Below are positions 54,911 through 64,000 of a DNA stretch of 64,000 bases, in pieces. The first letter of the stretch is position 1, and every line of letters begins with the position of its first letter. The DNA comes from Bretschneidera sinensis. Its lineage: Eukaryota; Streptophyta; Magnoliopsida; Brassicales; Akaniaceae. The notes beneath the pieces are model-generated. The model made no database searches. It was given only the letters and a program-made list of their open reading frames with translations, and was not told the DNA's origin. The translations under genes and the position numbers were made by a program. The stretch spans positions 84,826,001 through 84,890,000 of the forward strand of contig CM043698.1 in assembly GCA_023935145.1 (NCBI GenBank). The letters run 5' to 3'.

Positions 54911-55667
54911 CCATCGCATATAGGATCCAAATCGGTTGCATATAAGTTTAAACAATATTAAATTATGTTGCACCTGACACAAAAGCGTGAAATATGAATG
55001 TTATTTGTGAGCGATCCAATCCATCGCATATAAGGGAATTTCGGTCACATAAAATGTTTAAGAATTTTAAATTTTGCAACCTCAAATAAAAGTAATAATA
55101 AAATATACAACTTATTTGCGAGGGACCGAATCCATCGCATTTGAGAGAAATATTCCCTCTCATTTGAGTTTTTTAGTTACTGAAATCAGCACCTAAAAAA
55201 AAGAAAAAAAATTATTTAAATATGGATGTTAGTTGCGAGGGAATTTTTCGTGGCATGTGGGGAAAGATTCGATTGCAAATATTATTTTTTAAATATTAAG
55301 TTATGCACTGAAAACGAAACAAATAATAAACTATACAAATTCGTTTAAAAAAATATTTTTAAATTACAAAATTTAATTACGACGAAAATATTAGGTATAA
55401 GCGACCGATTTCTGTCACAATTGCTATCTTTGACCAATATATAAATTCGGCCGCTAAAGAAAATTAAATGCAGACAGATCATTATCCTTCGCAAATGTCT
55501 ATTTTTTTTTGTAGTGTATATATATAGAATGCATATGTGGATCACAAAATAAAAGAAAAATGTAAAACATATTTTATTCAGACATGAAGCCCTCCACTCT
55601 GAGAGTTCTTTTGTACTTATGCAGATTACTTAAGGGATCACTGAAAAGTTAATTACTATTGACCTTT

Positions 55668-56150
55668 ACAGTGTGTTTGGATGGAGGTAATTGGAGGGAA
55701 TGGAATGGAACGCAAGAGGGTTATGTTATCTCCTTTTGTTTGAGATTTTTTTGAGGAGTGTAATGTAATTGGAGGGAATTTTGAAAACCTCATGTTGCCT
55801 CCAAAACCTCACTTATGGAGTTCTCCCAATCAAAATGTTTTTGGATATAACATAATCCTCATTTATTTATTTTAATTCAAAATATCAAAACTAACTTTAT
55901 TTAGTTTATTTATAATTAATAGTTAAGGGAATTTGTGTAACATTTTATTATAACTTAACCCTTTCATTCTTCTCTACCTCCGTCTAAAGAAGGGAAGGTT
56001 ACAATAATCTCTTTTCCATTCATTTCCTTTAGTTATGCGCCAAAAAAGGGAAGCTTATAACTACCCTCCTTTACCTGACTTTTCATTACCTTCTATTCTA
56101 TCATAAACCATTCCATTCCAATATTCCTTTATAATTCCCAAACATACTGT
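55668..56150. mobile_element. MITE-like element with ACAGTGTGTTTGG terminal repeats
   Basis: Left end ACAGTGTGTTTGGATGG; right end in reverse ACAGTATGTTTGGGAAT, followed on both sides by variants of GGAATGGAATGG. About 480 bp, non-coding. The direct flanks do not show a clear target duplication, so the superfamily (hAT-like or Harbinger-like) is open. Confidence 0.55.
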
Positions 56151-56164
56151 CAGAGCTATGAACT

Positions 56165-56574
56165 AAAAGTATGAATTTTTTTTAGTAAAATCCACTATTA
56201 AGTATTTAAAATAAACAAATAAAAATATCAAAACTATATATATATATATATATATATAGAACAAATTACCTTATACCAGTGTTTTCATAAGCGAAGACAT
56301 TAAGCCAGGCGTTTTGCCCCAATAAAGCAAGGCGTAAACCTCAGGGCGTAAACTTTTTGAAACGTTGGGGCATTTTGAAATTATTAAAAAAATAATTAAT
56401 TAAAATGATATAAAAATTTAAATTTTAAAAAATTAATTCTCAACAAACTTTAATATTTTATTAACTCTCTAAAGTATATAAATTATAATTTTCTAAATAT
56501 TAGTATATAGTATATATAATTTTTTTAGTAAAATCCACTATTAAGTATTTAAAATAAACAAATAAAAATATCAA

Positions 56575-56634
<60 letters not shown>

Positions 56635-56905
56635 AACACATAACCTTCTACCAATGTTTTTAGAAGCGAAAGCATTAGGCGATGTGTTTTACCCCAAAAA
56701 AGTAAGGCTTAGCCTCGGGACGTAAACTTTTTAAAACATTGGGATGTTTTAAAATTATAAAAAAAAATAATTAATTAAAATGATATAAAAATTTAAATTT
56801 AAACAAATTAATTCTCATCAAACTTTAATATTTTATTAACCCTTTAAAGTATATAAATTATAATTATAATTTTTAAATATTAATATATATTATATATAAT
56901 TTTTT
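56165..56905. repeat. Tandem duplication (~360 bp units) with TA microsatellites
   Basis: 56165-56523 and 56524-56905 share AGTAAAATCCACTATTAAGT, CAAATAAAAATATCAAAACTA, a TA run, then AGAAGCGAAAGCATTAGGCG-type and TAAACTTTTTGAAACGTTGG-type sequence and AAATTAATTCTCA. The TA run is about 12 units in the first copy (about 56237-56259) and about 27 in the second (about 56579-56632). Confidence 0.8.
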
Positions 56906-57892
56906 TATTTATATATTATTAAATTTATAAGCAATTAATTAAATAATTTGTAACTATTATTAATACGAGAAAGATTATTTATTTCTACGTTACCACTACC
57001 ACTACCCCTACATGTCAGTACTATTACCACATTACCAAACTATCTCTTTTACTGTATACATCAATTAATTTTGTTAAATTAAAAATTGATAAAATGATAT
57101 AATAACATTTAATATCTAAATCTTGTCCTACACTCCTACCAAGAATTAAAATCATCGAGAAGAGAATTTACCACACTCTGCCCGTCTCCTTAGTCAAAGA
57201 GAGAATATATAAAGTTTATACCATAAACTTTCCACTTTCCAGAACCTTCCGACGTTTTTCATTCTGCTTCAGTAATGGCAGTTTTTAGAGTTCAAGGTTT
57301 CAAGCACAATCTAAGATGGCAAGAGGAGAGAAAATATGGGAGAGACACCTCCAGAGCTAAGTGCAGTTGAAAGTTTCAGAGGTAATAGGCGGCGAGGACC
57401 TTCGTTAGCTTCCTATGGCGGAGCAGGTGGCAGACTGTGCTGGGTCTCTTAGGTTTTACTTGCCTAGAGTCGACGATCACTGAGGTAGTGCGACGGGTCA
57501 CGGGGCTCACCGGAAAAGGTAGATCGGAGGACCTTTTTTGCGACTGTTCTTTTTGAGATTTTCATGTTTCTAGGTGGTTTCTTGGAGCGGGGTTACTTGA
57601 TCTACTTAGATATATGTATTCCAAATCTGGTTGTGTAGTCTGAGTCAACCGATCGACCGACGGTGTTTTTCAACGGTGGCGACCACTTTTTTTCCTTATA
57701 CTTGGATTTTTTTAAAGGCTTTTAGAAAAATATTAACGGGGTGTAAGCCTTGATCACTGGGCATAAAAAGCATACGCCCTCGGGTGTGAGCTGGAGGAAA
57801 AGACGTACGCCTAGTAGAAGAAACGTCTAAATTTAGACGCTCTTGGGTGTTTTTCAACGGCCTCGCCTCGCACTGCATGACACTTTCTTATA
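56906..57892. other. Decayed element piece with GGCGTAAGCCT-type ends
   Basis: AAGCGAGGCG / GGCGTAAACCTC-like sequence near 56290-56350 has a counterpart near 57740-57870 (GGTGTAAGCC, CGCCTCG), suggesting the ends of an unclassified element around 56276-57890. In between is a TATATAAAG-like box near 57207 and an ATG at 57275 opening a short frame (MAVFRVQGFKHNLRWQEERK) that I do not recognise. Confidence 0.3.
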
Positions 57893-59510
57893 CAGGGGCG
57901 AAGGTGCATGACGGGCGGGTCATGACTGAAACCCGAGCTAAACTTTTATAAAAAAATCCAGTTACTATTAAGTCCACTAGCCCAGCCCAACCTCCCACTT
58001 CCCAACCCAGTAACCCAGTCTCTCACCCAATTCCCAAATTCTCTTCATGCTCGAGATTTTGTCTTTGTTCTTCTCTCAAAATCTCACCAATCACCAAACT
58101 CTGAAGTTTTCTCTTCTTCTTACCAAGTCAGGAGCAGATAGCAGCACCGGTGGCGACGATCGACGAGCCAGTGGAGACGACTTAACTCTCCAGAGTTTAT
58201 GGAATTGAATTAGGCATTTTGGGTTTTTGCCATTTTAGCCGATAATTCAATTAATATTTGGATTTACGGTTAATTTACTGTTTAATTTTGTTTGAAATAT
58301 TTAACCTTACTTCAAGAGACATAAGGATTGAGGAGAGGCTTTTTAAGATTAAAGAAGTAGAAGCCAAAGTAATATTTGGATTAAATAGAGTTATAGAGCC
58401 TAGAGGTGTATATTATCTTCCATAAAACATCCTCACCGTCAATGTCAATGCAAGTAAATCTTGTTCAGGTCGCTTCAAAGTTCAAACTCCACTTTCAAAA
58501 GGGATAAATAATTTGGAAGCACAAACAAAAAAACAAATGAAAAGAAAAGAAAACTCTATACGCCAGGACTTTGGATCCTTGTGAATATTCCTATCTTCAT
58601 AGTATGTTAACAAAAGCTTGAAATACCTGCATCATATGTATATATAATATAAGGAAAAATATATATATTTGTGCAAAATTAAGGTGAACATGCAATCTTT
58701 ATGGTTCCTGAAATCTTTCATTTTTTTTTAGCCGCACAGATTGTATTATCAGGCCAACATAAGTCTTCTTACTAGCTATTTTCTTGTTATTTCATATATA
58801 AATATGTAAAAGGAAAAGTAATTAAATTTCCTTGATATACCCAACTTGATATAATGATATATAAATATAGCCATGTATCTGTTCCAGGGTGTTATTTTCA
58901 TGCCATTTAATATACTTAATTAGTTTATTTGATATTTTGTTGAAGCTACACTATTACATGACTCTTATAAATCATTACAAATTAATTTCTTTTGCCTTGT
59001 AACAAGTTAAATAATGAAAGAAAAAATTATTGATTCATTCTTCAAGAAAAGAATTGTGGAGAATTTAGATAGTAATGCAGAGATTCCACCATCCCCATAA
59101 TTTATTTTGGCTTCAACTTGGGAGGCTCGTCCATCTAAGATTCCTAGAATTGAGCTTGAAGCAAGAAAAAATTAATGTACCCCTTTTTTCGAGATTAATC
59201 ATTTTGGTATTGACACTTCCCATTTCAATAGCAAATTCAAAACGAGCATTTTCAACAATGAAAACTATCAAGATTCCGCTTTGTAGTAATATGGATGATG
59301 ATTTCTTTAGAGATTGCATGCTTTTGTATGTATGTTGAGATAGGATATTGTAGCTTAGTTTTCCCTTAATGAGATTATAGATGATTTTTCTTCTTTGAAG
59401 GAAGGCTGAATTCAATTTAGATAGAAAGTACTCAAAGAATACATCCGTGAATGAGTGCTTATATATAACTCATACTCTCTCGCAAGTGTTCCTTTCGTAT
59501 TAGTCCCTTT
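57893..59510 (+). mobile_element. hAT element fragment (zf-TTF/ZMYM1-type) with internal deletion
   Basis: Begins CAGGGGCGAAGGTGCATGAC, resembling the CAGGGGCGGA- terminus of plant hAT elements of this type. A non-coding leader follows, then the shortened transposase at 59014. The right terminus was not found; the DNA changes to gypsy #2 sequence near 59519. Confidence 0.5.
59014..59425 (+). pseudogene. hAT transposase remnant: N-terminus joined to the C-terminal dimerisation domain
   Basis: ATG 59014 opens MKEKIIDSFFKKRI, the start typical of TTF-type zinc-finger hAT transposases, and stops at about 59098. Within 100 bp, from 59185 on, the C-terminal dimerisation domain appears: FSRLIILVLTLPISIANSKR, AFSTMKTIKIPLCSNMDDDF, FRDCMLLYV, then IIDDFSSLKE after a stop. 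The TTF zinc finger, DUF4371 and catalytic RNase H-like core (about 600 residues in full-length relatives) are missing. It cannot transpose by itself. Confidence 0.75.
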
Positions 59511-59518
59511 ACCTATTC

Positions 59519-60663
59519 TTATAGGATCTTATTCTCTTTAGGGCTCATTCGATAGTGTGGAAGGTTTGGTAGACTAGCTCCAAACACTAGGTCAATACAA
59601 TGTTGGATGTCTCTCATGGGCGGGAGTCCGTCGAGCATCTCCTCGGGGATGATGTCCTGAAACTCTTCTAGCATCTCTTGCACTGGCTCGGGAATGATTT
59701 GTGACATAGGCACAGTGGCTCCCTTAGCTACCAATGCAATGATCTCTTGGGCTTCCTTAACCTCTTCTAGGAACTCAGCCCCCTCTGTCAACAAAACCTG
59801 CTTCCTCTTGGTTTAGGTAGGTGCCCCAACCAAGTCTTCTTTTAGTGGTCTAAATATTATCTTTTGACCCTCCCGGAATATGATATAGATATCGTCACGG
59901 CCTTTATATTGGCTGTCCAAGTAGAATTGCCATGGTCTTCGTAAAATTATGTGACAAGCATCCCTGTCAACAATATCACAAAGAATAGAGTCTGAATAGC
60001 GTTTACTGATTGAGAAGGTGAACCGACATTGCTTGGCAACTGGTATCTCGGTACCCTACTTGATCCATCCAATCTTGTAAGGTGCTGGGTGCTTCTCGAT
60101 CTTTAGGCCTACCTTCGTCACCATCACTCGGGACACTATATTCTCTCCACTGCCCCCATTAATGATCACATCACATACTTGCTGGTTGACGGTGCATCTT
60201 GTGCAAAAGATATTGTGCTTCTATGATTGGTCTTCATGTCTCGGGGATAGGAGTATTCGTTGGATAATCAAGGATTGGGAAAAGAGAGTTTTTTCATCGA
60301 CATTGGCTGCTATTTCCTGGTACTCAGATTTCTTTTCCCTAAGAGCATCTTCCTCTTCAAACTCCTCATACTCTGGCACCTCACCAGTCTCGGTGTCAAT
60401 GTAATTCACTATCTTTCTTCTCGGGCATTGATTGGATCTATGCACTGGTTGGTTACACTTGAAACACTTGTCTGGCCTGGGTCATGCATAAGGGTTTTTA
60501 GAAAGGGGTATGGTCCCTGACTGTCTCGGTCCATTAATGCTGCCACCGACTGCCTTCCCTACCGGGATTATGGACTGAGTGGTGGTCTCGAGAATGACCA
60601 CTGGTTGCTTTCCCCGAGCTGGAAACTCCCGAGACGGTGTCATCACATTTTGAAATTCCCAGC
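59519..60663 (-). pseudogene. Gypsy #2 gag C-terminus, zinc knuckle, protease and start of RT
   Basis: Minus strand: a Ser/Pro/Thr-rich gag tail (60670-60482); CFKCNQPVHRSNQCPRRK, a CX2CX4HX4C knuckle (about 60470-60415); an acidic stretch (EYEEFEEEDALREKKSEYQE) to 60221; protease fragments across stops between 60200 and 59820 (VCDVIINGG- and LLGRPW-like steps are in broken frames); and 59794-59519 with EMLEEFQDIIPEEMLDGLPP, MRDIQHCIDLVFGASLP and HYRMSPKENKIL, the PR-RT junction. About 23 residues are missing between this end and the RT that resumes at 47715. Upstream gag and the 5' LTR were not found beyond 60663. Confidence 0.82.
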
Positions 60664-61772
60664 ACGACACATATATGCAACAATAAAAAATTTACCAACT
60701 GCAAGTATTTACATCAATCCTCAACCCTTAACAGGGGAGATACATCATTCAGATCTCAACTTAAACATTGTATACAACATAATATGCATGAATATTTACA
60801 ACTGTTTTTTTTTCTCATTAGTCTAAAGATGTGGATCACGTGGCTTACAAATAATGAATCCGTATGAATATCAGCTCACCAACTATATGTCTTGCCTGCT
60901 GCCTGAAATCATTTAACATTGAGGGATGAGCTTCACAAGTTCAGTGAATTAAATTTACTAGAAGTATTCAATTTGTATAAATAATCTTTTAATATTTAAT
61001 CATTTATATCGCATATAACTTGATAATAGTATTCTACTGTCACTACACATATCATAAGCCCCATTCTCTATCAATCTTTTTTTCTTATTTATTTGTTCAC
61101 CTTAAGACCATAAATTATCTCATAATTACCTCGTTATGAGGTTCACATTATATAGTCTACCATTTAGATAGTTCTTATCATATCATACTTCCATGTTTAT
61201 TTCTTACTATAATTGTCTCTTTGTGAGACTCATTCATCTATAAATAAATTTACAATAACAAACAATACTTCAACATTTCAGTAATACAATCAATATTTAA
61301 ATCAGATGCAATGCATGAATTATTTATTAGGGAACATCTTCCCACATGTCGACATGTTTTTATCTTAGATCGGCTGCTTTCTCGGTTCTTTTATTTTATT
61401 TAGACCAGCTGCCTTACCAGTTTCTTTATTTCCAGCATATACCGGCTGTCACGGTTTTTCGTTTAGACCGACCCCCTCCCGGTTCTTTTATTTCATGCAT
61501 ATGCATATGAACAATGATATGAAATATGCATATGAACAATAATACAAAAACAAGCATGTATTAAGACATTCAATTTAGTTATCATGCTTTTTCTTAAATT
61601 ATTATTTGATCAATTTCACTAAATTCTTCTCCTCATATATCATATCAATTTATCATTCGTAGTTCGTCAAGAATTTCACTTATCACTTTTATTATTAAAT
61701 CGACTCATTATGCCAATAATATTACTTCTCATATAATAACTTTCCATATATCAATTATATCTATCATACTTT
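60664..61772. other. Unassigned AT-rich stretch with short repeats
   Basis: No gene. The only structure is a group of GGCTG...GGTTC repeats (61364-61492). Confidence 0.5.
61364..61492. repeat. Four degenerate ~30-40 bp repeats
   Basis: Units of the type ATCGGCTGCTTTCTCGGTTC then TTTTATTT-TTTAGACC recur four times with variable length. GC-rich against an AT-rich surrounding. No coding sense. Confidence 0.6.
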
Positions 61773-63186
61773 TGTGAGTTTTAAATTACTCGCAAGCGCA
61801 CAAGTCGTTTGCAATATAGTGTTGTGCAAGTGCGAGATCGAATCCACAGGGAATTGTGTTGTGAAAATATATTTTTATCTAAACTAACTCTATTTTAACC
61901 TAGTTCTGAATTTTGGATTGTATCTTGCAAAGAAATATAAACTAAACTAATTTGATTTAAAAACAACTGATAAAAACACTAAGGTTTTCTGAATCCACCC
62001 CACCAAAATAAAACATATATCTTTATGTTCTATATAAAAATAATCTATCAAATCATTTCATGAATCCACCATTATACAAATCACGACGAATACCCAAACT
62101 AAACCAAAACCATCCAATGTATTCGTTTAATTCACAAATCACAATGGATATCCAATCTAATTTGAATGATCCGCCGTATTCGACAGACGAAACATAAAGA
62201 ATATTCAATTTAACAATTTAAAAGCAATCAATCATAAAATTTTACTCAAATAATTGAATAGAACATTTATACTAAAAATATCAGAATTGTATGAACAATT
62301 CTGAAAATATTATGCCAAACAATGGCGAGGCTTCATCTTCAACCTTAGATGAAGATTTTAGCCTTTCATAATTATGAAACTAAAGTTCATAATAAAAGTG
62401 CTAAACATTAAAATTTAAAATTAAAAAAGAAATAAATTAAAACTGACTATACATTGGGAGAAATTCCACTCGCTGTTGGGCGACGCTTTTCCTCGTGGTA
62501 GCAAAGCCTTCGAGATCCACCAGAATGCTAGCAGAAGTCTTCCGGATTGCACACCAATTGCTTCAGTGAGGTGGGGCTTTTATAGAGAAACTCAAGAGTG
62601 CAATGTGTTTCAAATTTAATGTGGGATGCTGCCCGAGTGCGCTCGAGCGCAGCATGGTGCACTGCCTGACCTTTGTCTACTAAAACTGCCATAACTTTCT
62701 CTAGAAAAATCATTTTTACAAGTGTAAAATTTCTCAGAAAATAGACATCTGGATCTTTCCAAGCATATCTGGGTCATCTCCTGGTTCTTCCTGAATCAAT
62801 ACAGTAAAATCCACAAATATGACTGATCTGCCATGCTGAAATCACACATAGCCTGACCTTTGAAATCACACACAACCTGACCTTTGTCTACTAAAACTGC
62901 CATAACTTTCTCTAGAAAAATCATTTTTATGAGTCGTTAAATTCCTTAGAAAATAGACATCTGGATCGTTCCAAGCATATATGGCTCATCTCCTGGTTCT
63001 TTCTAAATCAATATAGTAAAATCCGCAAAAATGACTGATCTGCCACGCAATTCTGGCAATTTTAGTGAAACTCCTTTCCGAGTGCTTGTAAACCTATAAA
63101 ACAACGAGAACAACTCAAAGTAACAAATTTCTAAGCTAACAAATGTAAATTAAGGGGCCAAAATATGCAATATTTGGCACTCATCA
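61773..63186 (-). repeat. 3' LTR of a second Athila-family element
   Basis: Plus strand TGTGAGTTTT...GGCACTCATCA. Parts align with the first Athila LTR (TTACTCGCAAGCGCACAAG versus TTACTTGCAAGTGCACAAG; TAAATTAAGGGGC then AATAT near the end). The motif GTGCGCTCGAGCGCAGC is at about 62637. It includes a ~213-bp tandem duplication at about 62664-63060. The 5' LTR is outside the window or lost. Confidence 0.75.
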
Positions 63187-63662
63187 AATACCCCCAAACT
63201 TATATTTTGCTAGTCCCTTAGCAAAACAAAATAAAAAAAACTAAATGAAAAACAAAGAACATAAAGATAAATTTATCACTCATGGTATCCAAAAATTTAA
63301 GGTGCACTCAAAACCTTGATATTCATTCATGAGTAAGTTTAAAAAAGATATAACCCATCTTCGCAATGAATAGCAATTTTAAAACCTAAATACTTACAAG
63401 AGGCAAGCTAAGACATCACAAGCTTGAATTAGTGTAAAGTGAATTAGCTTATACAAATGAGGTTTCCAAATAACTTCAATGTACAATATCTCCCCAAGAT
63501 TCACAGAATTTCTCATCGGAATGAACAATGATGGCATAGTTTTATTTTATTTTATTTATAATTATAATTTTTTTCATTATAAGGCTCTGCTACGTTTAGT
63601 TCCCTTAAGCTTTCAAAGTAACCCATGTATCGAGTGTTGAGTCAACGATTCCCAAACCAGAT
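63187..63662 (-). mobile_element. Second Athila-family element: polypurine tract and 3' internal region
   Basis: On the minus strand AAGTTTGGGGGTATT precedes the LTR. The following 450 bp match 27632-28100 of the first Athila element (TTTGCTAGTCC, CAAACCAGATGGTT and more). The match stops at about 63662, where new sequence starts. Confidence 0.75.
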
Positions 63663-64000
63663 GGTTATACTTTGAGCGTAATCAAATTTTAAGTATAACG
63701 CGGTTATTTGTAGTACAGCTTTGGGGTGTCGATTCCACAGGGAAACAAGTTAATTACGAAAGAAGGTGTAAACTTGAACACAAACGATAAAAGATTGATT
63801 GAAAGAAGTTGAATTGTTGATCTTATGAAAATTGTGTAAATGAATTGAATAATATAAATAAGAAACGACGAGGTTTCAGAAATCCTCCCTAGGCTCGTTG
63901 CTCTAATCTTAACTTGATTCAGTTGTTTCTATCTTGATTGCTAGTTTCACATCCCAAATAGGCCATCGGTATATATTCAATTAAAGCGCAATTATAAATC
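63663..64000. mobile_element. Edge of a further nested element (LTR-like)
   Basis: Interrupts the second Athila copy right after AGATGGTTA. GGTGTCGATTCCACAGGGAAA recalls the conserved GAATCCACAGGGA patch of the Athila-type LTR at 61843. The rest lies beyond the window. Confidence 0.4.

Larger units (their letters stand above)
50083..55516 (-). mobile_element. CACTA (En/Spm-type) element, degenerate, about 5.4 kb
   Basis: The right end in reverse is CACTACAAAAAAAAATAG then ACATTTGCGAAGG (55516 inward). The left end is the decayed TACCAAAAAAAAAGTTATTT GCAACGG from about 50083. Both subterminal regions repeat short units of the TCCGTCGCAATT / TTGCGACGG type (50110-50580 and 54900-55480), as CACTA elements do. 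A minus-strand spliced gene with a Ptta/En/Spm-type domain lies inside. No TNPD-type transposase was found. A second CACTA-like end (TAGTG at 54171-54175, reverse CACTACAAGAAAAATATAC) lies inside, suggesting nesting. Confidence 0.6.

Noticed and set aside
54551..54982. Minus-strand 143-residue frame, Ser/Leu/Phe-rich, possibly membrane-like
   Set aside because: It follows a pyrimidine-rich untranslated leader and crosses a good splice donor; the hydrophobicity comes from CT-rich composition.
55507..55516. Simple pairing of the CACTA start at 47721 with the TAGTG end at 55516 as one element
   Set aside because: The terminal sequences differ (GGGCCGG versus AAAAAAATAGACATTTGCG) and the subterminal repeats are of different types, so they belong to different families.

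Overview
The window is plant nuclear DNA, most likely from a eudicot. It is AT-rich and has spliced genes with GT-AG introns. It is dominated by nested Ty3/gypsy and Ty1/copia LTR retrotransposons with plant tRNA primer-binding sites (tRNA-Met and tRNA-Asp), plus LINE, SINE, CACTA and hAT remnants. There is no bacterial-style operon, no CRISPR array and no rRNA. The species cannot be named from the sequence.

Two host genes are supported. (1) Positions 1-17873, plus strand: the last six exons of a FEN/PolI-type 5'-3' exonuclease whose 5' end lies upstream of the window. Its six exons join into one continuous 147-codon frame although they are spread over 17.9 kb. Intron 2 alone is 12.4 kb and is a transposon nest: a 4.6 kb inverted-repeat element carrying LINE remnants, a minus-strand LTR element, and a 3.03 kb coding-free LTR element with a perfect target duplication. 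Intron 3 holds a minus-strand LINE fragment. (2) Positions 24675-20716, minus strand: the last three exons, one only 14 nt long, of a protein with the ribosome-binding domain of trigger factor. Its intron holds a tRNA-derived SINE and a young, non-autonomous copia element (LTRs differ at 1 of 233 positions, TSD ATGTA). That element appears to carry a copied piece of a host RNA-binding-protein gene (RBP45/47-like 5' leader and N-terminus).

From about 25.2 kb to the end almost everything is transposon, stacked in order of insertion. Gypsy #1 (plus) is the outer layer. An 11.6 kb Athila-type gypsy (minus, 26361-37921) interrupts it, with flanks that do not match as a target duplication should. 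Gypsy #2 (minus) enters the reverse transcriptase of gypsy #1 at 40156. A copia element (plus, 40388-44861) sits in the LTR of gypsy #2. About 11.8 kb of mixed DNA elements (47716-59518: small CACTA-like piece, copia gag fragment, CACTA with a spliced transposase-like gene, MITE, truncated hAT) splits the reverse transcriptase of gypsy #2, whose gag-protease end resumes at 59519-60663. The window closes in a second Athila-family LTR (61773-63186) and a further nested element.

All transposon genes seen carry stops, frameshifts or deletions, so none looks autonomous. The points most worth a second look are the captured RBP-like fragment, the chimeric flanks of the Athila element, a 60-bp in-frame repeat array next to a copia zinc knuckle, and recurrent short GCTCGA-type palindromic motifs spread through the Athila family.
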